From positions 1 to 39,138 of the forward strand of contig NZ_RDQR01000024.1 in the NCBI RefSeq assembly GCF_003703835.1: 39,138 nucleotides of DNA, given 5' to 3'. Below, in pieces: positions 8,090-16,829 of this stretch (position 1 is the stretch's first letter; each line of letters begins with the position of its first letter). The position numbers and the translations under genes were made by a program. Under the pieces are notes generated by a model, which was not told the DNA's origin, did no database searches, and worked only from the letters and a program-made list of their open reading frames with translations. This DNA comes from Auritidibacter ignavus (GTDB lineage: Bacteria > Actinomycetota > Actinomycetes > Actinomycetales > Micrococcaceae).

Positions 8090-8605
8090 TCACGCTCGGG
8101 CGCTGGACTCCAGCTCTAATAGATACCGTTTCCAGTCCTCTCCCCCGCGATAGCCACCGAACCCTCCGGAAGCGGGCACCACACGGTGGCACGGCACCAG
8201 AATCGGCAACGGATTACTAGAACAACCTGCACCCACCGCACGAGCTGCACCCTCGGCACCTAGCTGATCGGCTACCTGCGCATAGGTCAGGGTCGTTCCG
8301 TAAGGAATATCGAGCAGAGCTCGCTGCACGCGGGCCAAAAAGTTCTCCGCTACCGGAAGCGCTATGGGGATGGTAAACGCTTCTCGCTCACCCTGGAAGT
8401 ACTCCGTTAATTGGGTCTCGGCTCGGTTCAGCACGCGTGAGGATTTCCGTTCCCTCGCGCCCGGGAAGCGTTCCTGAAGAAACTGCAACACTGCGTCGGA
8501 GTCGTCGACGAATTCTACGGCCAGTACGGTCTGAGCGTTGGCCACCAGGAGTAAAGGAGTCACCGGCGTCTCGATGACGCGATAGTACTGTCGTTCAGTG
8601 GTCAT
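8090..8605 (-). CDS. ogt: Methylated-DNA--[protein]-cysteine S-methyltransferase
   Basis: A 171-residue suicide DNA-repair protein that transfers methyl groups from O6-methylguanine or O4-methylthymine to its own cysteine. The acceptor motif PCHRVV is present with Cys139, preceded by the Asn hinge in CSSNPLPILVP. The DNA-binding helix RAVGAGCSSN has the Arg finger equivalent. The N-terminal 80-residue ribonuclease-like domain makes it full length for Ogt. No AraC-type Ada domain is present, so it is not the adaptive-response Ada protein. It stands alone between a hairpin and a tRNA gene. Confidence 0.9.
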   Translation of the reverse strand: MTTERQYYRVIETPVTPLLLVANAQTVLAVEFVDDSDAVLQFLQERFPGARERKSSRVLNRAETQLTEYFQGEREAFTIPIALPVAENFLARVQRALLDIPYGTTLTYAQVADQLGAEGAARAVGAGCSSNPLPILVPCHRVVPASGGFGGYRGGEDWKRYLLELESSARA

Positions 8606-8716
8606 GATGCGCTCATCCTTCCAACTCGGCGCGTGGTAATCATCACATTAGCCCACGCGTGGGACATCGCGTGAGTATCCGGGCACCCAGTGTCTTCGGC
8701 GGGGAAGAATTAAACG

Positions 8717-8760
8717 AAAAAGACCTCGACCGGATCTCTTCTTTCCGGTCAGAGGCCTTT
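8717..8760 (-). terminator. Rho-independent terminator of the tRNA-Leu gene
   Basis: On the minus strand, just after the tRNA 3' end, lies a hairpin with arms 8744-8757 and 8722-8734. The core is TCCGGTC/GACCGGA, with one bulge and one mismatch further out. It is followed by a TTTTTCG tail (8721 downwards). This is the only classical T-tailed terminator that I see clearly in the window. Confidence 0.8.
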
Positions 8761-8768
8761 TCTCACGG

Positions 8769-8852
<84 letters not shown>

Positions 8853-9181
8853 AAATCATGGTACTGTTCCACAGCGAGTCACCACCGTGGGTTGCACAGC
8901 GAAAACTATCATAGTCATAGGGAGCTCGATTCACCTAATCGTGAAGCCTTTCGTAGAGAAGGATCACAACTGAGCCACGTTTTTCTCGCATTTCCGCTTG
9001 AAAACAGGGTGTATGGTCGAGGAAGTTGTGACCCGTGTAGCCCAAAGATACGCAAGGGCATTACACTTTAGTACTCTGACGTGAGGAGAGAACACCTCCT
9101 CGGCCTGTTAGGTCATGTCCGAGGTGTGTTCATGTTCATCTCCTAAAATTGACCCAGATTATTGACGAAGGGGGTGCCTCG
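8853..9181 (+). other. Gene-free leader ahead of fhaA, with a hairpin
   Basis: This 329-base gap separates the leftward tRNA from the rightward fhaA operon and must hold both promoters. I cannot pick a convincing -35/-10 pair. A two-part hairpin lies at 9090-9131: the outer stem GAACAC/GTGTTC (9090-9095/9126-9131) and the inner stem CCTCGG/CCGAGG (9098-9103/9119-9124). No T run follows. Being in the 5' leader of the phospho-signalling operon, it may affect its expression. No regulatory RNA family is recognised. Confidence 0.35.
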
Positions 9182-9931
9182 GTGGGAGTACTCGACAATC
9201 TCGAACGCGGCCTCGAACGTGCCGTGCGAACGGTCTTCACCGCCGGTGGCGCTCGTAAGGTCAAGCCCGTTGAGATCGCTAACGCGCTACGATTGCACTT
9301 GGATCGCGAATCCATCTCACTACACGAGGGCCGGACTCTGGTGCCCAATGTCTTTTCGATCTCGTTCTCACCCCAGAACTTTGAACAGATTCGACACTGG
9401 GGTTCAGCATTGGCTGAAGAGCTCTGCGATGAGGTCATCCGTCACTCTTCCGAGCAGGGCTATACGCTCCAGGGGCCGGTGCGTGTGACCTTCCTGGAAG
9501 ATCAGAACGTCTCCCGCGGTGATATCTCGATCGAATCCGAAACGCAGGCCGCGCAGTCCACCCCAGCACCGGCACCGCGACAACAACGCGCCCGGCAACC
9601 AGCGCCTGTTGCGCCCACCCAGCTCCAACCGGTTCTCGAAATTGACGGGACCACCTACTCCTTCACGTCTGCGTCTGTCGTGATTGGTCGCTCGTCCGAG
9701 GCTGATATCACGATCCAAGATCCCGGGATTTCTCGTCGCCACCTGGAGGTGCGCGTGCACGGAGACAGCGTGACCGCCGTCGACCTGGGCTCCACCAACG
9801 GCTTTTATATCAACGGTCAGAAGGCCCAAGGCTCGGCCGTCTTGCGCCACGGGGATACCGTGACCGCCGGACGCACTCGGATGACCTTCCGGATGGTGCC
9901 GAAACAACAGTCCCGGCAGGGAGGGTTTTAA
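9182..9931 (+). CDS. fhaA: FHA-domain protein FhaA (DUF3662 plus FHA)
   Basis: A 249-residue cytoplasmic adaptor. The GTG at 9182 is chosen because FhaA proteins start at (M)GVLDNLERGLERAV and AAGGGGG lies 7 bases upstream; an in-frame TTG at 9149 would add 11 residues. Residues 1 to about 120 form the DUF3662 domain. A Pro/Gln-rich linker follows. A C-terminal FHA domain (about 160-245) shows the phosphothreonine-binding residues GRSSEAD, SRRH and STNG. In mycobacteria FhaA binds phosphorylated MviN and the kinases to control peptidoglycan synthesis. First gene of the seven-gene operon; it overlaps fhaB by one base. Confidence 0.92.
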   Translation: MGVLDNLERGLERAVRTVFTAGGARKVKPVEIANALRLHLDRESISLHEGRTLVPNVFSISFSPQNFEQIRHWGSALAEELCDEVIRHSSEQGYTLQGPVRVTFLEDQNVSRGDISIESETQAAQSTPAPAPRQQRARQPAPVAPTQLQPVLEIDGTTYSFTSASVVIGRSSEADITIQDPGISRRHLEVRVHGDSVTAVDLGSTNGFYINGQKAQGSAVLRHGDTVTAGRTRMTFRMVPKQQSRQGGF

Positions 9932-10437
9932 TGAGCGAACTCGCCGTCGCTGCCCTTCGTTTGGGTTTGCTGGCCGCCCTATGGGTGTTGATCATTGCCA
10001 TCGTCGCCTCGCAGGGCCGAGATTTGATGGTGGGCCGTCGTAATAAAGTCCGCGGTCAACAGGCCGATGCGATTGCCGTCTCCCCCGACGGAGCCCCGGC
10101 CAGCCAAGGACCCCGCGCTGATGCCCCGAGCGCCCCTCCACGCGCTTTGGCCACCCAGTTGGTAGTCACCGAAGGGCCCCTGTCCGGACATATCGTGGAT
10201 TTACAGGGCGCGCCACTGATGATGGGGCGCGCCGCCGAATGCGACCTGGTGCTGGATGATGATTATGTCTCCGGGCGCCATGCTCGCCTGTTCCCGCAGG
10301 GTACCCGCTGGTTCCTCGAAGACCTCGGATCCACCAATGGCACCTATATCAACGGCGCGCAACTGGCGCGCACCCTCGCTGTGGAGCCCGGCACCCCGAT
10401 TCGCATCGGTAAAACCGTGCTGGAGCTGAGGCAATAA
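9931..10437 (+). CDS. fhaB: FHA-domain membrane protein FhaB (FipA)
   Basis: A 168-residue protein with one N-terminal transmembrane helix (about 5-28, LRLGLLAALWVLIIAIVA), a variable Ala/Pro linker and a C-terminal FHA domain (about 80-165) with GRAAECD, SGRHAR and STNGTYING phosphothreonine-binding motifs. Homologues (FipA/FhaB) link Ser/Thr-kinase signalling to cell division and the elongation machinery. Its ATG uses the last base of the fhaA stop, and pstP follows after two bases, so the three are surely co-translated. Confidence 0.9.
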   Translation: MSELAVAALRLGLLAALWVLIIAIVASQGRDLMVGRRNKVRGQQADAIAVSPDGAPASQGPRADAPSAPPRALATQLVVTEGPLSGHIVDLQGAPLMMGRAAECDLVLDDDYVSGRHARLFPQGTRWFLEDLGSTNGTYINGAQLARTLAVEPGTPIRIGKTVLELRQ

Positions 10438-10439
10438 CA

Positions 10440-11951
10440 ATGGCTTTAATGCTGAATTTTGCCGCCCGATCCGATGTGGGTAGAGTCCGCGCCAAGAACG
10501 ATGACTCAGCCTATGTGGGTCGTTACTTCGCGGTGGTCGCCGATGGAATGGGCGGACACGTCGGGGGCGATGTCGCCTCCGCCTCAACCGTGCTGGATTT
10601 GGCACCATTGGATCGGCCCGATCAGCAAGACCCCGAGAATGTGCTGGCCGATGAAATTCAATCCGCCAACCTGATTCTCAACGACCTGGTCAATACCAAC
10701 CCCAAACTGGCGGGAATGGGTACCACCTGCACCGCTTTACTGGTCGATCACGACCAGTTGCACATGGCTCACATTGGTGACTCTCGGGCCTATCGCCTGA
10801 AAAACGACACCTTTGAGCAAATCAGTAAAGACCACACCTTCGTCCAGCGGCTGATCGATGAAGGCCGTCTCGACCCGGCCGATGCCGAATCTCACCCGCA
10901 TAAAAACGTGTTGATGCGCGTGCTCGGCGACGTTGATGCCTCCCCCGAACTGGATGTGTCCACCTTTGCTGCCCAGCCCGGCGAACGCTGGCTGTTGTGC
11001 TCCGACGGACTCAACGCCGTGGTGGCCGACAACATCATCGAAGAAAAACTACGTTCGGCCGACGACATTGAGCAGGCGGTCGAGGAATTGGTCGACCTGA
11101 CCTTGGCCGGAGGATCTCCCGATAACGTCACCGTCGTGATCTTCGAAACCGTGCCCGAGGATGAGACCAGCCGTCTGGCCCCGGTGGAAGAAGACACTAC
11201 CGAGCTGACCCGTTCCGCCCGGGAGATCTCCGAATCCGACCCCCAATCCCCGGTTTCTGCGGCGCTATTACGTCACGATTTGGGCAAACGTCCGCACCTG
11301 CTGGTTGGTGCCGCCGCGCTGGCCACCGACACCGACCAGATTCCGATCGTGACCCGCTCATCCTCGGCCAAACGAGCCGCCGCGCTGTTGCACGGCACCC
11401 CGCAGGCCCTGGATGCCCCACGAGCTGAGAAGACGTACCAGCCGATCCCCTACCGCACGCTGAATGGCACCTCCGAAGACTTCTCCGACGATACCGACAC
11501 CTCGCGCCCGCGCGGACGCAACTGGCCATTGATCGCAGCATTGCTCACCATCGTGGTGCTCATTGTCGGTGGCGGGATCGCCGGCTACTTGTGGTCCCAG
11601 AACCAGTACTACGTCGGTGTTGATGGCGACCACGTGGCCGTATACCGTGGTGTCGCCCAGGATCTGGGCCCGATCGAGCTCTCCCAGGTCGAAGAAACCA
11701 CCGATATCCCCCTAGACCGACTCCCCGGCTACACCCGGCAACGGGTCGAGTCCGGGCTGACCGCCCAGGATCTCAACCACGCCCACGATATTTTGGAAGA
11801 TCTGCGCAGCTCCATGATCCCTGAAGCACCGCCGGTGGAGTTGCCCTCCCCCCAACCGACCGACCCCGATATTCCCGAGGTCAGCAATTCTCGCGCATCG
11901 GGTGCCGTCGCTGGCGCCACCGGCGGAGCGATTGGAGGTACCGGATCATGA
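10440..11951 (+). CDS. pstP: PP2C-type Ser/Thr protein phosphatase PstP
   Basis: A 503-residue phosphatase that reverses PknA/PknB phosphorylation. PP2C metal and catalytic motifs are in order: SDVGRVRAKNDD (with the phosphate-binding Arg), VVADGMGGHVGG, HIGDSRAYRL, DHTFVQRLIDEG, LLCSDGLN and SPDNVTVVI. A disordered juxtamembrane stretch (about 240-355) leads to a single transmembrane helix near 360-383 and an extracytoplasmic domain of about 115 residues ending in an Ala/Gly-rich tail. The length and topology fit actinobacterial PstP. The stop overlaps the rodA start as ATGA. Confidence 0.93.
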   Translation: MALMLNFAARSDVGRVRAKNDDSAYVGRYFAVVADGMGGHVGGDVASASTVLDLAPLDRPDQQDPENVLADEIQSANLILNDLVNTNPKLAGMGTTCTALLVDHDQLHMAHIGDSRAYRLKNDTFEQISKDHTFVQRLIDEGRLDPADAESHPHKNVLMRVLGDVDASPELDVSTFAAQPGERWLLCSDGLNAVVADNIIEEKLRSADDIEQAVEELVDLTLAGGSPDNVTVVIFETVPEDETSRLAPVEEDTTELTRSAREISESDPQSPVSAALLRHDLGKRPHLLVGAAALATDTDQIPIVTRSSSAKRAAALLHGTPQALDAPRAEKTYQPIPYRTLNGTSEDFSDDTDTSRPRGRNWPLIAALLTIVVLIVGGGIAGYLWSQNQYYVGVDGDHVAVYRGVAQDLGPIELSQVEETTDIPLDRLPGYTRQRVESGLTAQDLNHAHDILEDLRSSMIPEAPPVELPSPQPTDPDIPEVSNSRASGAVAGATGGAIGGTGS

Positions 11952-13414
11952 CCGTCGTCTCCCCCTCCCGTCCCCGCCGGGCCACCGAGCTGCTGCTGAT
12001 CATCCTGGCCCTAGCCATCGGCATCGCCGCTAACGTACTGGCCGGTATCGGCATGGAAACCCCGATCACCAACGACTACTGGATCCAGGCCGGGGTGATG
12101 ACCGTGTTGGCCTTCGCCTTCCATGTCGTGTTGCGCGTCAAAGCGCGCTACGCCGACCCCTACATTCTGCCGATCGTGCTGACCCTGAACGGTCTGGGGA
12201 TCGCGATGATCCACCGGTTGGACCTGGCCAAAGACCCCCAAACCCACTTCGCCAGTTCCCAGCTGGTCTGGACCACCTTGGCCATGGTGATCGCCATGGG
12301 CATTCTGTGGTTCCTCAACGATCACCGCAGACTACGCAACTGGACCTACCTGTTCTTGGTTGCCTCCGGTGTGATGCTGGTGTTGCCACTGATCCCCGGG
12401 CTCGGCATGGAGATCAACGGTGCCCGCATTTGGGTCAACCTCGGCATCGGTCAATTCCAGCCCGGTGAAATCGCCAAGATCACCCTGGCCATCTTCTTCG
12501 CCGGCTACCTTTCGGCCAACCGCGACTTGATCCTGTTGGCCGGGAAGAAAATCGGTCCCATGGCATTCCCACGCGTGCGCGACCTGGCCCCGCTGGTCGT
12601 TGCCTGGCTGATCTCGATGGGCGTGCTGATCTTCCAGCGCGACCTGGGTTCAGCGGTTTTGTTTTTCGGCCTCTTTCTGGCCATGATCTACCTGGCCACC
12701 TCCCGGCTGTCCTGGATCATCCTCGGTCTGCTCGCGGTGGCAATCGGCGGCACCTTCGCCGTCTCGACTTTCGACCACGTCCAAGCCCGCATCAACGGCT
12801 GGCTGAACGCCTTCGACCCCGAGGTCATCAACGCCCAGGGAGGCTCCCACCAGGTGGTGCAGGGCCTGTTCGGGTTGGCCTCCGGGGGTCTGCTAGGCAC
12901 CGGACTGGGTGGCGGTCGGCCGGACCTGGTGTATGCGGCCAACTCGGATATGATTATCGCCAGCTTCGGTGAAGAAGTCGGCTTTGTCGGTCTGGCCGCC
13001 ATTATCCTGCTCTTTGTCTTGCTAATAACCCGGTTCATCCGCGCTGCTCTGGGCGCCCGCGACTCCTTCGGAAAACTGTTGGCCGCCGGGTTGGCGGTCT
13101 CCATCGGGATCCAGTGCTTCGTGGTGATGGGCGGAGTCTTACGCGTCATTCCGCTCACCGGTCTGACCACACCCTTCATGGCCGCCGGTGGTACCTCAAT
13201 TCTGGCCAACTGGATCATTGTGGCCCTGGTGCTGATGGTCTCCCATGCGGCCCGGCGCCCGATCATCGTCGGCCCCATGGTCAACGCCTCCGGAGACGGA
13301 TCCGGTACCGGTGACCGCGCCCATGCCGAAGGTGCTACGCCGAGCACCCCGCAGCCGGTCAGCACCCAGCCGTCCAGCACCCCTCCGGCCACCGCTGGTG
13401 GTGGTCACCAGTGA
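11948..13414 (+). CDS. rodA: SEDS peptidoglycan glycosyltransferase RodA/FtsW family
   Basis: A 488-residue polytopic protein with about ten transmembrane helices, the SEDS-family polymerase that extends glycan strands from lipid II in the cell wall. Recognisable regions are GARIWVNLGIGQFQPGEIAKI, FQRDLGSA, the loop AQGGSHQVVQGLFGLASGG, and FGEEVGFVG with its acidic pair. The last 60 residues are a Thr/Pro/Ser-rich cytoplasmic extension. It pairs with the class B penicillin-binding protein encoded directly downstream, and the gene ends overlap by four bases. Confidence 0.93.
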   Translation: MTVVSPSRPRRATELLLIILALAIGIAANVLAGIGMETPITNDYWIQAGVMTVLAFAFHVVLRVKARYADPYILPIVLTLNGLGIAMIHRLDLAKDPQTHFASSQLVWTTLAMVIAMGILWFLNDHRRLRNWTYLFLVASGVMLVLPLIPGLGMEINGARIWVNLGIGQFQPGEIAKITLAIFFAGYLSANRDLILLAGKKIGPMAFPRVRDLAPLVVAWLISMGVLIFQRDLGSAVLFFGLFLAMIYLATSRLSWIILGLLAVAIGGTFAVSTFDHVQARINGWLNAFDPEVINAQGGSHQVVQGLFGLASGGLLGTGLGGGRPDLVYAANSDMIIASFGEEVGFVGLAAIILLFVLLITRFIRAALGARDSFGKLLAAGLAVSIGIQCFVVMGGVLRVIPLTGLTTPFMAAGGTSILANWIIVALVLMVSHAARRPIIVGPMVNASGDGSGTGDRAHAEGATPSTPQPVSTQPSSTPPATAGGGHQ

Positions 13415-14877
13415 ACCAATCAATCCGTCACGCCTGGATGGTGTTGGTGGCCATGTTCGTGGTGCTGTTGGCTGCCGCCAGCTATGTGCAAGTCATTGGC
13501 GCCCAAGAGCTGAACAAGAATGAAGCCAATACGCGCCAGCTGTACCAGCAATTTGGCTCCAACCGTGGCCCGATTCTGGTCGATGGCGAACCTATTGCTG
13601 AATCGGTCCCGGCCGACTCAGATAACTTTGACTACCAGCGCGTCTACCACGAGCCCGAGAAGTACTCGGGCCTGACCGGCTTCTACTCGCTGACCTACGG
13701 GGCCACCGGACTGGAAAATAAACTGAATGCCGAACTGTCGGGAACCGCCGACGGAATGATTGCTGACCGGCTGAACAACTTGTTGACCGGTGGCGAGCAA
13801 CGTGGCGCCCAGGTCGAACTCACCATTGACCCACAGATGCAAGAGATCGCCTATTCGGTGCTTCCCGACGGGATTAAAGCCTCGGTGGTGATCTCCGATC
13901 CGGCCACCGGCGACGTTCTGGCCATGGCTTCCAAGCCCAGCTACGACACCAACCTGCTGGCCACCCATTCCGGTGCTGAAGCACGGCAGAATATGGAAGA
14001 GATCACCTCCCAAGAAGGGCTCTCCCCCTATCGCACCGCCGCCACCCAAGAGGCGGTGGCACCGGGCTCCACCTTTAAGCTGATCCAGGCCTCGGCCATG
14101 CTCGAGTCCGGCGACTACGATCCCGATACCACCTTAGATCTGCCAAACTCCATTACGCTGCCACAGACCGACGGTCTGCAGTTGCGCAACTTCGAAGGTG
14201 GCCTCTGCAGTAGTCCTAACCAGGCTGATTTCCGCTATATCTTCGCTCAGTCCTGTAATACTCCGTTCGCCACTGCGGCCATGGAGATGGGACAGGAACC
14301 GATTGTGGAGATGGCAGAGGCCTTCGGCTTCAACGACACCTTTGACATGCCACTAACCGCGACTAATTCCAGCTTCCCCACCGAGCAGTTACCCGACGCC
14401 ACCCTGGCCCAGTCGATTCTGGGTGCGGTGGATGTCCGCGCCACCGCTTTGCAGATGAACATGGTGGCCGCCGGTATTGCGAACGACGGCACACTGATGA
14501 AACCCCAGCTGATCGATACGGTGCGCGGTCCCGATCTGAACTTGCTGCAGGACCCCGAACCCGAGGTCTACTCCGAGCCGATCAGTGCCGAGACCGCTAA
14601 CGAGCTCACCGGCATGATGCAGGAAGCCGTGCAATCTGGTACCGCGATCTCGTCCCGATCCAATCAGGTTGATATTGCAGCCAAGACCGGTACCGGTCAG
14701 ATCTCAGACTCCACCGGTGCCGATACCACAGTGCACTCCTGGATCACCGGCTTTGCTCCGGCCGATGATCCCCAGGTGGCGGTCACGCTGGTTTACGAAG
14801 ACGTTCCATATGACACGGGGCACCAACTGACGGTAGATAATATGAAGAAGATCATGGAGGCGGTGGTCGAGCAGTGA
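13411..14877 (+). CDS. pbpA: Class B penicillin-binding protein (PbpA type)
   Basis: A 488-residue transpeptidase anchored by one N-terminal helix (WMVLVAMFVVLLAAASYVQV). A dimerisation domain precedes the catalytic domain, whose active-site motifs are Ser220-T-F-Lys223, Ser281-C-Asn283 and Lys425-T-G. It cross-links peptidoglycan together with the RodA polymerase. The GTG/ATGA-type overlaps with both neighbours indicate fixed stoichiometry. Nothing looks damaged, and the length matches mycobacterial PbpA (about 490). Confidence 0.93.
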   Translation: MNQSIRHAWMVLVAMFVVLLAAASYVQVIGAQELNKNEANTRQLYQQFGSNRGPILVDGEPIAESVPADSDNFDYQRVYHEPEKYSGLTGFYSLTYGATGLENKLNAELSGTADGMIADRLNNLLTGGEQRGAQVELTIDPQMQEIAYSVLPDGIKASVVISDPATGDVLAMASKPSYDTNLLATHSGAEARQNMEEITSQEGLSPYRTAATQEAVAPGSTFKLIQASAMLESGDYDPDTTLDLPNSITLPQTDGLQLRNFEGGLCSSPNQADFRYIFAQSCNTPFATAAMEMGQEPIVEMAEAFGFNDTFDMPLTATNSSFPTEQLPDATLAQSILGAVDVRATALQMNMVAAGIANDGTLMKPQLIDTVRGPDLNLLQDPEPEVYSEPISAETANELTGMMQEAVQSGTAISSRSNQVDIAAKTGTGQISDSTGADTTVHSWITGFAPADDPQVAVTLVYEDVPYDTGHQLTVDNMKKIMEAVVEQ

Positions 14878-16799
14878 GACCAACATCCGGGATGACGCTG
14901 GGCGGGCGCTACCAGCTCACCGATCGCATCGCCATTGGCGGTATGGGTGAAGTATGGAAGGCTCGCGATACGGTATTGGGTCGCATTACCGCGATCAAAA
15001 TCCTCAAAGAGGAATATACCGGTGATACCAATTTCCTACGCCGGTTCCGTGCCGAGGCACAGCACACCGCGCTACTGAACCACCCCGGGGTGGCCAATGT
15101 CTTCGACTATGGCGAAGAAGAGGGCTGTGGCTACCTGGTCATGGAGCTCGTTGATGGCCCACCGCTGAGCGCCATTTTGGAGAAGGAAAAGGTCCTCTCC
15201 GCCGATCGGACCCTGACCATCATTGCCCAGACCGCCCGGGCACTGTCTGCCGCTCACGCCCAAGGTCTGGTCCACCGTGACGTTAAACCCGGCAACCTGT
15301 TGATCACCGCCAATGACCGGGTGAAAGTCACCGACTTCGGCATCGCTCGCCTGGCCGACCAAGTCCCGCTGACCGCCACCGGCCAGGTCATGGGTACCGC
15401 CCAATACCTGGCCCCGGAACAGGCCACCGGCCAGCAAGCCACCGGATCCTCCGACATCTACTCGCTGGGCATTATCGCCTATGAGTGCCTAGCTGGGCAC
15501 CGCCCCTTCACCGGCGAATCCCAGATCGCCATCGCCCTAGCCCAGGTCAACGACGCCCCGCCGGAATTGCCGGAGTCCATTCCGGAACCGGTCCGCGCGC
15601 TGGTGATGTCGATGCTGTCCAAGGAACCCGAAGACCGGCCCCAAGACGCCAATGCCCTGGCCACCGCAGCCGAAGCACTGCATCGTGATGACACTGACGC
15701 CGCCGTCGGTGCGGTGCCGGGGATGATTCCCTTCCTGTCCGGCTCCGCCGCAACCGGTGGCGACGAAGATACCGCCACCCAGGCCATACAGACTCAAGCC
15801 ATCGACACCGGTGGTGAACGCACCCAGGCTCTGGCAGCCGAGCAAACCAACCCAGCCACCGCCGCCTTGCCGCTGACCGGGACCGGGGAAGGAACCCTGG
15901 ACGAGGACGCTGAGCCCGGCCACGAACCACTCAGTGTGGACGAAACAGGCGAAGGTGACTCCGGCTCACCGGGCACACGCAAGCGTAGCCCCTGGACCTG
16001 GCCACTGATCGGGTTGATCATTTTGGTGCTGTTCACCGTGATCGGAATGTGGATCTCCTCGGTACTGAATAACGACGAGGAGCCCGATCCCGAGCCCACC
16101 GAATCCGCTTCGGAAGCCTCCGTGGAGGTCAATGCCGACGACTACGTCGGCCGTCAGGTTGACGAGGTCGAAGAAGAACTGACGGATTTGGGCTTTGAGG
16201 TCACTACGCAGGAGCGCGACGATAGTGCTCCAGCCGGTGAGGTGCTCTCGCTGAACCCCACCGGAACGGTGGCCGAGGGGAGCGAAATTACCGTGAACTA
16301 CTCGAATGGTCAGGGTGGCCAGCAGCAGGACCCCGGCACCCAACAGCAACAACAGCAACAACAGGCACCGCCGCAGAACCAGCAGCAGCCCCAGCAAACC
16401 CAACAACAGCAACAGGCACCGCCGCAGAACCAGCAGCAACAACGCCGGCAACAAACCCACCAACCACGACCCCAACAGACCCAGCAGGACCAACCGGAAC
16501 CCACCCAGCAACCGGAGCCAACTCAGCAACAGCAGACCCCGGACGAACAGCCCGGCAACGGTCAGGGCAATGGTCAGGGCAACGGCCAGGCCAACGGTGG
16601 TGGCCAAACCCAGCAGGGTGGCCAACAAAACCCGGGTCAGACAGCGACCAACGGGCAGGGTGAGCAGAACGGTAACGCGCAGTCTCAGCGCAACGCCGAA
16701 CTTCACGACCAGGCACCGCAGAACCGTTCCGAACAAAATCACCGGGAGACCTCCAGCCACGAAAACCGGTACTCACACGGCAATTCCCTGCTCGCCTAG
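14874..16799 (+). CDS. pknA: Ser/Thr protein kinase (PknA position) with PASTA and Gln/Asn-rich tail
   Basis: A 641-residue receptor-type kinase in the pknA slot. The kinase domain (about 14-275) has Lys42 in AIKIL, the HRDVKPGN catalytic loop with Asp136, DFG and APEQ. A single transmembrane helix lies near 376-397 and is followed by one PASTA unit (about 412-478). The last 160 residues are low-complexity Gln, Asn, Pro and Gly. Mycobacterial PknA is much shorter (about 430 residues) and lacks both PASTA and this tail, so assignment to pknA rests on kinase position. The GTG start overlaps the pbpA stop. The tail would lie outside the membrane, in the wall zone. Confidence 0.88.
   Translation: MRPTSGMTLGGRYQLTDRIAIGGMGEVWKARDTVLGRITAIKILKEEYTGDTNFLRRFRAEAQHTALLNHPGVANVFDYGEEEGCGYLVMELVDGPPLSAILEKEKVLSADRTLTIIAQTARALSAAHAQGLVHRDVKPGNLLITANDRVKVTDFGIARLADQVPLTATGQVMGTAQYLAPEQATGQQATGSSDIYSLGIIAYECLAGHRPFTGESQIAIALAQVNDAPPELPESIPEPVRALVMSMLSKEPEDRPQDANALATAAEALHRDDTDAAVGAVPGMIPFLSGSAATGGDEDTATQAIQTQAIDTGGERTQALAAEQTNPATAALPLTGTGEGTLDEDAEPGHEPLSVDETGEGDSGSPGTRKRSPWTWPLIGLIILVLFTVIGMWISSVLNNDEEPDPEPTESASEASVEVNADDYVGRQVDEVEEELTDLGFEVTTQERDDSAPAGEVLSLNPTGTVAEGSEITVNYSNGQGGQQQDPGTQQQQQQQQAPPQNQQQPQQTQQQQQAPPQNQQQQRRQQTHQPRPQQTQQDQPEPTQQPEPTQQQQTPDEQPGNGQGNGQGNGQANGGGQTQQGGQQNPGQTATNGQGEQNGNAQSQRNAELHDQAPQNRSEQNHRETSSHENRYSHGNSLLA
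16311..16640 (+). repeat. CAG/CAA-rich low-complexity tract in the kinase gene
   Basis: This stretch encodes poly-Gln with Pro and Asn and then Gly-Asn-Gly-Gln repeats. It contains a 29-base exact repeat (16359-16387 and 16410-16438) with a 51-base, 17-codon period, plus short CAGGGCAAYGG units near 16564-16590. In-frame repeats of this kind can expand or shrink by slippage without breaking the reading frame. Confidence 0.75.
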
Positions 16800-16829
16800 C
16801 GGTTCGGCCGTCCTGATAGGATTCTCCAC

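Noticed and set aside
9090-9131. Riboswitch or rho-independent terminator in the fhaA leader
   Set aside because: The hairpin has an internal loop, no T run follows and no conserved riboswitch core is recognisable. It is reported only as a leader hairpin.
16311-16640. CRISPR-like or tandem-repeat array
   Set aside because: The repeats are in frame, encode Gln/Pro/Asn, and have no unique spacers. They are low-complexity coding sequence.
15966-16760. Large minus-strand frame with many Leu and Val residues opposite the kinase tail
   Set aside because: It is the mirror of the CAG/CAA repeat tract, which reads as poly-Leu on the other strand. It has no start signal and no family motifs.
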